5,721 nucleotides of DNA from Verrucomicrobiota bacterium (GTDB taxonomy: Bacteria > Chlamydiota > Chlamydiia > Chlamydiales > Rhabdochlamydiaceae): positions 1 to 5,721 of the forward strand of contig CAJCIW010000068.1 in assembly GCA_903970455.1 (NCBI GenBank). The letters are read 5' to 3'. Position 1 is the stretch's first letter. Each line of letters begins with the position of its first letter. Position numbers and translations under genes: made by a program. The notes beneath the pieces were generated by a model that ran no database searches, had not been told where the DNA came from, and saw only the letters and a list, made by a program, of their open reading frames with translations. Of the stretch, positions 1-5,692 are shown piece after piece.

Positions 1-629
1 ATCTCTTTGCTAAATCAGGCTTAATGTCCTCCGACAAGCAAGAGACGATCCGTTACCAAGCAGGCCTTGCCCAACAGATTGCCAATATGATCCGTAAAAT
101 CGACGGGGTGATCGACGCGGATGTCCAGCTCTCCTTTCCGATTGAGTCGACAAGCCCCATTGCCCCTGGAGCAGGAGCCCCGGCGCAACAAAAAATTACG
201 GCTGCTGTCTACGTTAAACATCAGGGGATTCTCGACGATCCCAATAGCCATCTCGTCACGAAGATTAAACGTCTCGTCGCAGGGAGCGTGACAGGCCTCG
301 ATCTCAATGATGTCACGGTGATTTCCGACCGCTCGAGATTCACAGACGTCACCGTAATGCCCTCGACAGAAGCGTTAGAGCCTAAAACTAAAGAATACGT
401 CAGTATCTGGTCGATTGTGATGAGCAAAAGCTCGGCCAGCCGCTTCCGCTTGATTTTTTTCATCCTGATCGTCTGCGCGATCGTTTTCGCGCTCCTTCTC
501 GGATGGTTGATCTGGAAGTTTTATCCTATCCTAAAAAAACGGGGCGGCCTAAAGATGCTTTTGCAGCCCTTGCCTGTACAAGAAGAAGAATCGAATGAAG
601 CGCGACGCCCTCCTGAAGAAAAAAAGTAA
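1..629 (+). CDS. sctJ: SctJ (YscJ/CdsJ/FliF family) T3SS inner-membrane ring protein, 5' end cut off by window
   Basis: SctJ forms the inner-membrane ring of the injectisome, as FliF does in flagella. The frame is open to the left edge (first whole codon at base 3, reading LFAKSGLM), so the N-terminal signal peptide and lipobox expected for this lipoprotein lie outside; an ATG at 24 is internal, not the start. About 208 residues are visible. Counting from that internal Met, the ring-building domain is recognisable by RYQAGLAQQIANMIRKIDGV (9-28), DADVQLSFP (31-39), AAVYVKHQG (60-68) and GLDLNDVTVISDRS (91-104). One membrane segment follows at about 143-164 (bases 450-515), then a charged cytosolic tail of about 37 residues ending EEKK, which would contact the sorting platform. 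The next gene begins six bases after the stop in the same frame. The family call is firm; the chlamydial assignment rests on gene order and recalled similarity to CdsJ. Confidence 0.95.
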   Translation, partial: LFAKSGLMSSDKQETIRYQAGLAQQIANMIRKIDGVIDADVQLSFPIESTSPIAPGAGAPAQQKITAAVYVKHQGILDDPNSHLVTKIKRLVAGSVTGLDLNDVTVISDRSRFTDVTVMPSTEALEPKTKEYVSIWSIVMSKSSASRFRLIFFILIVCAIVFALLLGWLIWKFYPILKKRGGLKMLLQPLPVQEEESNEARRPPEEKK

Positions 630-635
630 AAAACC

Positions 636-1505
636 ATGGATACCACTGCCCTGACCATATGGCACTCTTTTTTCCAGTCAGCTGGAGCTGATCAGCGAAG
701 CTCTCTCATCGGGAGCATCTCTCAAGAGTTATTCGACGAGATGCAAAAACAGCCGTTGCCCTCGCAAGATTTGCGCAGAGGCTTGGAACCCGCGGAAGAA
801 GAACTCTCCTCTATCCATTACTCCTGGTTTTCCCCCGTTTTAAGGACCCTACCGGAAAATGAAATCAAACTCTTTTTAGCCTCTTTGACTCCCCATCAAA
901 TCAAAGGCCTAAAACAATCGCTACTGCTTTCCAATACTTTGCCCAGCCTAACGGAAATCGGGAAGAGCTTCTTAAAGAAAGCTTTGTTTGAGATGATCGC
1001 CCCGGAAGATTTAGTTCCCATTCCCTGCTTGCCAGACGACCCGTTCAACGGCCTCCTCGAGATTTCTCTGGAAGAATTTGATTCTCTCATCACATTGCTG
1101 AGCATGCATGATTTGAGCGTAGAAATTCGGCACATCATCGAAACATCAAAACTCAAACAAATCTATGCAATGCTCACAAAGCCTCAAACTACCCTTTTGA
1201 AAACCCTGCTGCACAAGAAAGAAGCCGTGACATTTAAAAAAATGGGCCTTGTCGCTTGGCAAGGAGACAAAGATGCCCTTGGCTCCCTTCTTTTGCAGCG
1301 CGGGATCAACCGAATCGCCAAATCCCTTTACGGATGCCATCCCAGCCTGTTGTGGCATGTCGCACACCGGCTCGATGCAGAAAAAGGAGAGCTTTTGATT
1401 AAGCTTTGCACAGCTCTGGATCATCCCAGCGCATCTTCTCTTTTAGGAGAGCAGGTCATTGAACTCATGAATGCCGTTAAAACTAATAACCCCCAAAACC
1501 TATGA
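636..1505 (+). CDS. Unrecognised T3SS-associated protein in the sctK position (CT560-like place in the operon)
   Basis: I do not recognise this 289-residue protein by sequence. It has no signal peptide or membrane segment and reads as a mostly helical cytosolic protein: leucine-rich amphipathic stretches at about 60-120 (with LPENEIKLFLASLTPHQIK at 72-90) and 140-275 (with LEEFDSLITLLSMHDLSVEI at 145-164). It sits between sctJ and sctL, where Yersinia has yscK and flagellar operons have fliG; Chlamydia has a hypothetical gene (CT560) there. From position I infer a sorting-platform adaptor linking the SctJ ring to SctQ/SctL. At 289 residues it is longer than typical SctK (about 200), and the short helical repeats look somewhat like FliG armadillo units; that is impression only. 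The ATG at 636 was chosen because it follows the sctJ stop by six bases and no other Met is nearby; its Shine-Dalgarno signal is poor, which suggests translational coupling. The stop overlaps the sctL start as ATGA. Confidence 0.85.
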   Translation: MDTTALTIWHSFFQSAGADQRSSLIGSISQELFDEMQKQPLPSQDLRRGLEPAEEELSSIHYSWFSPVLRTLPENEIKLFLASLTPHQIKGLKQSLLLSNTLPSLTEIGKSFLKKALFEMIAPEDLVPIPCLPDDPFNGLLEISLEEFDSLITLLSMHDLSVEIRHIIETSKLKQIYAMLTKPQTTLLKTLLHKKEAVTFKKMGLVAWQGDKDALGSLLLQRGINRIAKSLYGCHPSLLWHVAHRLDAEKGELLIKLCTALDHPSASSLLGEQVIELMNAVKTNNPQNL

Positions 1506-2128
1506 AATTTTTCTCGCTCATTTATCAAGGTGAAGTTCACCCCGCCGAGGATGAAAAAGTGATACCCGCTGAAGAATTCAGCACTTTGATGGAAGCGCTT
1601 GAAATCTTGGAACGGGCCAAGGAAGATGCCGAGCACTACAAGAAGAAAATCGAAGAAGAATGCGTACAGCTCAAAGAAAAGGCCCACCAAGAGGGGTTCG
1701 CAGAAGGGCTGCAAAAATTCAATGAGCATCTCATCCATTTCGACAGACAGATCCGTCTTCTCCGCATCGACCTTCAGAAACAGATTCTTCCCCTCGCTCT
1801 CAAAGCTGCGAAAAAAATCGTTGGAGAACAATTAAACCTAAATCCTGAAACAATCGTCGAAATCGTCATCCAGACGCTCGCCCCTATCACCCAAAACCAC
1901 CGCTTCACCATCTACGTCAATAAAGCCGACAAAGAAATCCTGGAAGCCCAGAAGCCGAAAATCAAAAGCATCCTCGAACATGTGCAAGTGCTCACCATCC
2001 AAGAGCGGAATGACGTCTCCCAGGGCGGATGCATCATCGAAACCGAAAGCGGCATCATCAACGCGTCCATCGAAAACCAATGGCGCGCCCTTGAGTCCGC
2101 GTTTGAGAAGTATACGCAAAAAACTTGA
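1502..2128 (+). CDS. sctL: SctL (YscL/CdsL/FliH family) T3SS ATPase stator
   Basis: SctL is a peripheral cytosolic protein that binds the N terminus of the ATPase SctN, restrains it and connects it to SctQ in the sorting platform. The 208-residue product has the usual architecture and length: a short N-terminal segment, a charged coiled coil at about 34-90 containing the family-typical AHQEGFAEGLQKF (61-73), and a globular C-terminal domain with ALKAAKKIVGEQL (99-111), FTIYVNKAD (135-143) and the diagnostic ERNDVSQGGCIIETESGIIN (168-187) followed by ASIENQWRALESAF. The start is fixed by the ATGA overlap with the upstream gene, a sign of coupled translation. The downstream gene sctR is 141 bases away, the widest gap in the T3SS block. 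The ATPase gene sctN is not in this window, as in Chlamydia, where it is at another locus. Confidence 0.94.
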   Translation: MKFFSLIYQGEVHPAEDEKVIPAEEFSTLMEALEILERAKEDAEHYKKKIEEECVQLKEKAHQEGFAEGLQKFNEHLIHFDRQIRLLRIDLQKQILPLALKAAKKIVGEQLNLNPETIVEIVIQTLAPITQNHRFTIYVNKADKEILEAQKPKIKSILEHVQVLTIQERNDVSQGGCIIETESGIINASIENQWRALESAFEKYTQKT

Positions 2129-2146
2129 GCACTTTGAGTCTGCATT

Positions 2147-2176
2147 TTGTTCACGCTACTTTCAAAAATTTAATAC
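2147..2176 (+). promoter_or_regulatory. Weak sigma70-type promoter candidate upstream of sctR
   Basis: TTGTTC (2147-2152) and TAATAC (2171-2176) are spaced by 18 bases in the sctL-sctR gap. Each box matches the consensus at only three of six positions, so this is a poor promoter on sequence alone. It is listed because the 141-base gap holds no gene and no terminator-like hairpin after sctL, and because chlamydial promoters often diverge from consensus. Read-through from sctL could equally express sctR. Confidence 0.18.
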
Positions 2177-2196
2177 TTTTCCCGCTGCTCACTTTC

Positions 2197-2213
2197 TTTT
2201 TTCATAGAGAAAA
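2197..2213. repeat. Imperfect inverted repeat in the sctL-sctR gap, matching one at 5607-5623
   Basis: Two seven-base arms (2197-2203 and 2207-2213) around ATA pair at six positions plus one G-T. The 17-base core, TTTTTTCATAGAGAAAA, differs at one position from the reverse complement of 5607-5623. It lies about 20 bases past the weak -10 box and about 57 bases before the sctR start, a place where a repressor operator or a leader structure could act. The T and A runs make part of the match low-complexity, so the meaningful core is only about TCATAGAGA. Confidence 0.35.
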
Positions 2214-2269
2214 ATCCCGCAAATGAAATAAATTCACAGATAACCCGTATTGGGATCTGGTTTTTTGGA

Positions 2270-3079
2270 ATGCAAAAACGCAAAATCATTCTCTTTTTAT
2301 TCCTCGCAATACTCCTCATCGGGATTGGCTCGGAAGCCCTTTTTGCCCAGGAAGCTGCAGCCCCTACAGGAGCGCCCCTCACAGAGGCGAATCCGACATC
2401 GAGCGGCCTTCCGCCACCGACTGCCATTGAAGAAATCGCTGCGATCACGGCGCTTGCACTTCTTCCCTTTGCGATCATGCTTCTCACCTCGTACATCAAG
2501 ATCGTCGTCGTCCTCTCCCTCTTGCGCAATGCCCTCGGCGTTCAGCAATCCCCACCCAACGCCGTGTTAAGCGGGATCGCCCTGTTAATGACGATTTACG
2601 TGATGTTTCCCACAATGCTTTCCATGTATAAAGCCGGTGAAAGTTATATGAAGAAGGCGCCTACAAATGGTGTATTCTCAAGCGAAAGCGCCCAGTATGT
2701 CGTCAATGTCATCGACATCACCAAAGAGCCCATGCGTGATTTTCTTCAACGCAACACTTTGGGAAAACATATGACGAGCTTTTATCAGCTCGCCTATCGC
2801 TCCTTCCCCGAAGAATTTCGAAAAGAATTGAAGGTCAATGATTTTATCATTCTCGTTCCGGCTTTCATCACCACGCAGTTAAAGGCTGCCTTTGAAATTG
2901 GCGTATTGATTTATCTCCCCTTTTTCGTCATCGATCTTGTGACATCGAATATTTTGCTTGCGATGGGGATGATGATGCTCTCTCCGCTGACGATAGCCCT
3001 TCCGCTCAAGTTATTGCTTATCGTCATGGTCGACGGTTGGACCTTGATCATTCAAGGACTTGTGCTATCATTTAGATAA
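2270..3079 (+). CDS. sctR: SctR (YscR/CdsR/FliP family) T3SS export-gate protein
   Basis: SctR is the main subunit of the SctR5S4T1 export gate that sits inside the inner-membrane ring. The family signature is clear: LTSYIKIVVVLSLLRNALG (72-90) and SPPNAVLSGIALLMTIYVMF (94-113), then NDFIILVPAFITTQLKAAFE (190-209), and a membrane C terminus with LMTSNI-like and GMMMLSPLTIALPLKLLL (233-250) segments and VDGWTLI (254-260). The product is 269 residues, longer than the roughly 217 of enterobacterial SctR, because of an N-terminal extension: a signal-peptide-like start (charged MQKRK, hydrophobic core to about 20, likely cleavage near ALFA, residues 23-26) and a Pro/Ala-rich linker to about 51. 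Flagellar FliP has a similar cleaved signal, and recalled chlamydial CdsR is also extended. The ATG at 2270 is the first usable one upstream of the signal peptide; its ribosome site is weak (GGGA about 15 bases upstream, GGA directly before it). sctS follows after 13 bases. Confidence 0.95.
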   Translation: MQKRKIILFLFLAILLIGIGSEALFAQEAAAPTGAPLTEANPTSSGLPPPTAIEEIAAITALALLPFAIMLLTSYIKIVVVLSLLRNALGVQQSPPNAVLSGIALLMTIYVMFPTMLSMYKAGESYMKKAPTNGVFSSESAQYVVNVIDITKEPMRDFLQRNTLGKHMTSFYQLAYRSFPEEFRKELKVNDFIILVPAFITTQLKAAFEIGVLIYLPFFVIDLVTSNILLAMGMMMLSPLTIALPLKLLLIVMVDGWTLIIQGLVLSFR

Positions 3080-3083
3080 TAAC

Positions 3084-3092
3084 GGGGGGAAG
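3084..3092 (+). promoter_or_regulatory. Ribosome binding site that decides the sctS start
   Basis: A purine run GGGGGGAAG lies directly before ATG at 3093. A TTG at 3060 is in frame but overlaps the end of sctR, has no such site, and would add 11 residues (LCYHLDNNGGK) unlike any SctS N terminus; it is rejected as the start. Confidence 0.6.
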
Positions 3093-3362
3093 ATGTACGC
3101 TACAGAGATTTACCAGCTCTCCTATCAGGCCCTGCTACTGATCCTCATTCTTTCAGGTCCTCCGATTTTAATTAGCACACTCCTCGGATTGATGGTCGCC
3201 ATTTTCCAAGCCGCCACCCAGATTCAAGAACAGACGCTCTCTTTCATGGTCAAACTTTTCGCTGTGATTTTCGTCATGTTGCTGATGGGAGGATGGTTGT
3301 CGGCGCAAATCATGCAATTTACAAGTAATATTTTCATCAACTTCCCAAAATGGTCTTCGTAA
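3093..3362 (+). CDS. sctS: SctS (YscS/CdsS/FliQ family) T3SS export-gate protein
   Basis: SctS is the small two-helix-hairpin subunit of the export gate that wraps around the SctR/SctT assembly in the inner membrane. The product is 89 residues, the normal family size. Hydrophobic segments lie at about 13-36 and 51-72, joined by the highly conserved loop QAATQIQEQTLSFMVKL (39-55), preceded by SGPPILISTLLGLMVAIF (21-38); together these are diagnostic of FliQ/SctS. The start at 3093 was chosen for its strong purine-rich ribosome site and for length. The gene stands between sctR (13 bases before) and sctT (7 bases after), the conserved R-S-T order, so the three are almost certainly cotranscribed and assembled together. 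Confidence 0.95.
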   Translation: MYATEIYQLSYQALLLILILSGPPILISTLLGLMVAIFQAATQIQEQTLSFMVKLFAVIFVMLLMGGWLSAQIMQFTSNIFINFPKWSS

Positions 3363-3369
3363 GAAAAGG

Positions 3370-4203
3370 ATGTCACCCACTGAAAACTACCTTTCTTTCT
3401 TCTCTCACCTGACCAACTTTGCGCCCATCTCCGCCATATCTTTATTTCTTTTGGGGATGATGCGGATCGCACCGGTCATTGCGATGGCCCCGTTCTTCGG
3501 CGCTAAAACGCCTTCTCCCGTTAAAATGGGTCTGCTGATCGCCTTGACTGTGATCTTCCTTCCCAATATTGCGCTCACGAGCGAAACGTTGGTCGGGTTT
3601 AATATGACCTTCATCACTTTATGCGTAAAAGAACTATTTATCGGCTTTATTCTCGCCCTTTTTGTCTCTATTCCGTTTTACATGGCTGAGTCCGCGGGAG
3701 TCACCATCGACTTTCTCCGTGGCTCCTCTTCCTTGCAGATCACCGATCCATTTTCTCAGTCGCAAGCTTCCGATCTAGGCGTTTTGTACAACATGGTCCT
3801 CATCGTCATTTTCTATCAAATCGATGGTCCTTTCTATTTTTTCAATGCTCTTTTCGACACTTACACAATCGTTCCTGCAGATGGTTGGATGCCCATCCAA
3901 TTTTTCACCTTCCATCATCCTTTTTGGGAAACGGTCTGGAGCGTAGTCAACCGCGTAATGGCCGTCGGCATTCAGCTTTCCGCACCTTCTCTTCTAGCCA
4001 TTTTGATGACGGAGATGTTCTTAGGGATTGCGAACCGTCTTGCGCCTCAAGTGCAGATTGCCTTTTTGGGCATGTCATTAAAATCGTTAGTCGGATTGGC
4101 CATGCTTTGCGCCGCATGGTTTTTCATTCTCCAGCAGATGAGCAAACAAACCATGCTTTGGCTGAGCGATATGCACAAAATCGTTCAAACGCTCAACTAC
4201 TGA
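3370..4203 (+). CDS. sctT: SctT (YscT/CdsT/FliR family) T3SS export-gate protein
   Basis: SctT is the single-copy subunit that completes the SctR5S4T1 export gate in the inner membrane. The 277-residue product is of family length and strongly hydrophobic, with membrane segments near 18-41, 52-70, 79-104, 137-165 and 195-255. Family marks include RIAPVIAMAPFFGAKTPSPV (32-51), VKELFIGFILAL (86-97), AESAGVTIDFLRGSS (106-120) and the C-terminal NRLAPQVQIAFLGMSLKSLV (222-241). The ATG at 3370 is seven bases after sctS; the AAAAGG before it touches the start codon, so spacing is tighter than ideal and coupled translation from sctS is likely. No sctU follows: the next gene is a porin. This fits Chlamydia, where sctU lies with sctV elsewhere, and differs from the R-S-T-U order of proteobacterial clusters. 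Confidence 0.95.
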   Translation: MSPTENYLSFFSHLTNFAPISAISLFLLGMMRIAPVIAMAPFFGAKTPSPVKMGLLIALTVIFLPNIALTSETLVGFNMTFITLCVKELFIGFILALFVSIPFYMAESAGVTIDFLRGSSSLQITDPFSQSQASDLGVLYNMVLIVIFYQIDGPFYFFNALFDTYTIVPADGWMPIQFFTFHHPFWETVWSVVNRVMAVGIQLSAPSLLAILMTEMFLGIANRLAPQVQIAFLGMSLKSLVGLAMLCAAWFFILQQMSKQTMLWLSDMHKIVQTLNY

Positions 4204-4215
4204 TATTTTTTTCGT

Positions 4216-4244
4216 TTGATTTAATTCTTCCCTCTCCATAAATT
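4216..4244 (+). promoter_or_regulatory. Sigma70-type promoter candidate for the porin gene
   Basis: TTGATT (4216-4221) and TAAATT (4239-4244) each match consensus at four of six positions with the ideal 17-base spacer. Transcription would start near 4251, giving a leader of about 38 bases before the ATG at 4289. A second possible -10, TACAAT at 4255-4260, has no fitting -35 box. No terminator hairpin is seen between sctT and this site, so read-through from sctT remains possible. Confidence 0.4.
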
Positions 4245-4278
4245 CTAGAGTACATACAATGAAGAACATTTTCGTATT

Positions 4279-4284
4279 GAGGAA
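4279..4284 (+). promoter_or_regulatory. Ribosome binding site favouring the second in-frame Met of the porin
   Basis: GAGGAA is followed by four T bases and then ATG at 4289. The upstream in-frame ATG at 4259 has only a weak AGAG about ten bases before it and would lie only about eight bases after the predicted transcript start, so 4289 is preferred. Confidence 0.5.
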
Positions 4285-4288
4285 TTTT

Positions 4289-5434
4289 ATGCAATGGAAT
4301 TTGAAGAAGACATGGCTCGGGCTCGCGGCTCCTTTGGCTATGTTAACGAGCATGCTTAGCGCTGCTAACAACGATGCGCAAGTCCGCAATTTAGAAAATC
4401 GCGTGAGTGCACTCGAACAGCGGAAAGGGGCAAGCGGTATGATGAATCCGCCCGCAAACCCGACAATTAGGCGAGGTGTCGACCTCTCTGTGTTTGGAGA
4501 TCTTCTTTATTGGTCGGTCAATCAACAAGGGATGCCTCTTGCAGTCGTGAATAAAGGAACCCCGGATAATCTCAGGGATGCAAGAATCGAAAATCTCCGC
4601 GGAAAATGGGACGTAGGAAGCCGGATTGGCATCGGATACGTCATCCCCCACGATGGATGGGATGTCGATCTGACGTGGCTCCATTTTAATACAGGAAGTC
4701 ACAAGAAAATACTGCATTCTAGCAGCAAAAAATTCATTTTTGGCTCTATGGTTCCTTCCACAGATCCTTATTCCCACGACAATGCTGCCCATAAAGGGGA
4801 AGGGAAATGGAACCTTTACTTCAATCAACTCGACCTCGATCTTGGCCGCGAGTTTTTCGTCAGCCGGTGGCTCACTTTGCGTCCCCACGGAGGAGTAAGA
4901 GCAGATTGGCTGAGACAGAGGATCCATTCGAAGCTCAAGAATTTTACCCCTGGATTTCCATTACCGAATGAAGTGAACACTAACTACAAAGACCGCTGGT
5001 GGGGAATCGGCATAGAAAGCGGCATCGATACGCAATGGGGTTTAGGAGCAGGATGGAGCATTTTCTGCGATCTCGCTGCGGCCATTCTCTATGGACGCCA
5101 TCACATCACACTTCGGGACAACGACCACCCTCCTATTACAAATTTTGCTGATTTCGCGACTTCTCTCCCGAGTGGGAAATACGCTAAAGTGAAAGAAAAC
5201 CTACGCCGTGTCGCACAACCGATTCTTGATTTGCAGCTAGGCTTAAGATGGGATTGGAAATTTAACGGCGACCGTCTTCATCTAGGTCTTCAAGTGGGAT
5301 GGGAGAATCATGTTTACTTCAACCAAAACCAATTCCCCTTCTTCTGTGATGGAACAAATTTCGGCAAATTCTTTGCCAACCAGGGTGATCTGTCTATGCA
5401 AGGCTGGTCCTTTGGCGCACGCTTTGATTTCTAA
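4289..5434 (+). CDS. MOMP-like outer-membrane beta-barrel protein (Legionella_OMP / Lpg1974-type porin class)
   Basis: This is a probable pore-forming outer-membrane protein. From the ATG at 4289 it has 381 residues: a classic signal peptide (1-25, WNLKK then a hydrophobic core, cleavage near MLSA), a short periplasmic heptad stretch (AQVRNLENRVSALEQRK, 30-46), then alternating aromatic/polar strands typical of a barrel, such as SVFGDLLYWSVNQQGMPLAV (67-86), GSRIGIGYVIPHDGWDVDLT (110-129), WLTLRPHGGVRADWL (194-208) and LHLGLQVGWENHVYF (330-344), ending in GWSFGARFDF with the terminal Phe used by the BAM machinery. The pattern resembles the MOMP-like families of Waddlia, Simkania and Parachlamydia and the Legionella OMP domain; this is recalled, not searched. 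Only two cysteines (about 260 and 353) are present, unlike cysteine-rich Chlamydia MOMP. An alternative start at 4259 would add ten residues. It has its own promoter candidate and terminator, so it is a separate unit from the T3SS genes. Confidence 0.85.
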   Translation: MQWNLKKTWLGLAAPLAMLTSMLSAANNDAQVRNLENRVSALEQRKGASGMMNPPANPTIRRGVDLSVFGDLLYWSVNQQGMPLAVVNKGTPDNLRDARIENLRGKWDVGSRIGIGYVIPHDGWDVDLTWLHFNTGSHKKILHSSSKKFIFGSMVPSTDPYSHDNAAHKGEGKWNLYFNQLDLDLGREFFVSRWLTLRPHGGVRADWLRQRIHSKLKNFTPGFPLPNEVNTNYKDRWWGIGIESGIDTQWGLGAGWSIFCDLAAAILYGRHHITLRDNDHPPITNFADFATSLPSGKYAKVKENLRRVAQPILDLQLGLRWDWKFNGDRLHLGLQVGWENHVYFNQNQFPFFCDGTNFGKFFANQGDLSMQGWSFGARFDF

Positions 5435-5446
5435 TCGAATTCTTTA

Positions 5447-5476
5447 AAAAACTCGGCCGGTCTAGGCCGAGTTTTT
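5447..5476 (+). terminator. Strong intrinsic terminator after the porin gene
   Basis: ACTCGGCC (5451-5458) and GGCCGAGT (5465-5472) form a perfect eight-base-pair, GC-rich stem around a six-base loop, extended by four A-T pairs to twelve, with the T run 5472-5476 on the right. It begins 13 bases after the porin stop codon. The A run at 5446-5451 gives a T run on the other strand, so it could also stop transcription coming from the right. Confidence 0.92.
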
Positions 5477-5600
5477 CTTATCTCCTTTTTTTCTAAAAAA
5501 CATTGATTAATAATCAATTTTTGGTTCCAATAGGCTGATCTCTTCAATCTTTCATTCATTTGAACATGATGAGAGAGAGGAATTAGTCGCCCCTGAAGTA
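5477..5600. other. AT-rich non-coding stretch after the terminator
   Basis: Apart from the palindrome at 5502-5518, I see no convincing gene here. The one AUG preceded by purines (5568 region) opens a frame of only about six codons (MMRERN). The stretch belongs to a non-coding interval of roughly 250 bases from the porin terminator to the right-edge promoter. Confidence 0.5.
5502..5518. repeat. Perfect 17-base AT-rich palindrome, operator-like
   Basis: ATTGATTA (5502-5509) and TAATCAAT (5511-5518) are exact inverted copies around a single A. After one mismatch (5501/5519) the pairing resumes with three A-T pairs. The length and odd-base centre are typical of a dimeric repressor site, but there is no promoter next to it on either strand that I can support; the nearest good -10 box is about 140 bases downstream. 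Confidence 0.5.
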
Positions 5601-5630
5601 TTCACATTTTCTCTATGAGAAAATGGTGAA
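5601..5630. repeat. 13-base-pair inverted repeat just upstream of a promoter
   Basis: The arms are 5601-5613 (TTCACATTTTCTC) and 5617-5630 (GAGAAAATGGTGAA), joined by TAT. All 13 positions pair with a single bulged G at 5625; the inner nine pairs are uninterrupted. It ends three bases before a possible -35 box at 5634, so it may bind a regulator. It is not followed directly by a T run, so it is a poor terminator. The inner 17 bases recur with one change at 2197-2213. Confidence 0.6.
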
Positions 5631-5633
5631 AAC

Positions 5634-5664
5634 TTAACTATTTTTTTGCGCGTTTTCGTATAAT
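5634..5664 (+). promoter_or_regulatory. Promoter with perfect TATAAT box at the right edge
   Basis: TATAAT at 5659-5664 matches consensus completely. The best -35 candidate is TTAACT (5634-5639, four of six) with a long 19-base spacer; no extended -10 TG is present. A transcript would begin near 5671 and run off the window. Confidence 0.5.
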
Positions 5665-5692
5665 GCTTTGTTCAAAATGGGAAAAAAACCGT

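Noticed and set aside
619..640. sctJ and the next gene are in the same frame, separated by one TAA, with an A7 run just before the stop, suggesting read-through or slippage to make a fusion.
   Set aside because: Being in frame has a one-in-three chance, a fusion would need stop read-through rather than slippage, and separate SctJ and adaptor proteins are the norm. No recoding signal is visible.
1421..1831. A 136-codon minus-strand open frame across the sctK-sctL junction.
   Set aside because: It is antisense to sctL, which has clear FliH/SctL family motifs, and its Phe-rich product looks like a shadow of the Lys/Glu-rich coiled coil.
3060..3092. A TTG at 3060 as the start of sctS.
   Set aside because: It overlaps the sctR end, lacks a ribosome site, and adds residues not seen in the family; the ATG at 3093 has a strong purine-rich site.
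4259..4288. The ATG at 4259 as the porin start.
   Set aside because: The ATG at 4289 has a well-spaced GAGGAA and gives a standard signal peptide; the upstream one has a weak site and an overlong n-region. It is not excluded.
4391..4927. A 178-codon minus-strand open frame inside the porin gene.
   Set aside because: It is antisense to a protein with a signal peptide and barrel pattern, and its own translation shows no recognisable domain.
5601..5650. Inverted repeat followed by a T7 run at 5641-5647 as an intrinsic terminator.
   Set aside because: The T run begins about ten bases after the stem and the stem is AT-rich, so it does not fit a normal terminator; an operator role fits its place beside the promoter better.
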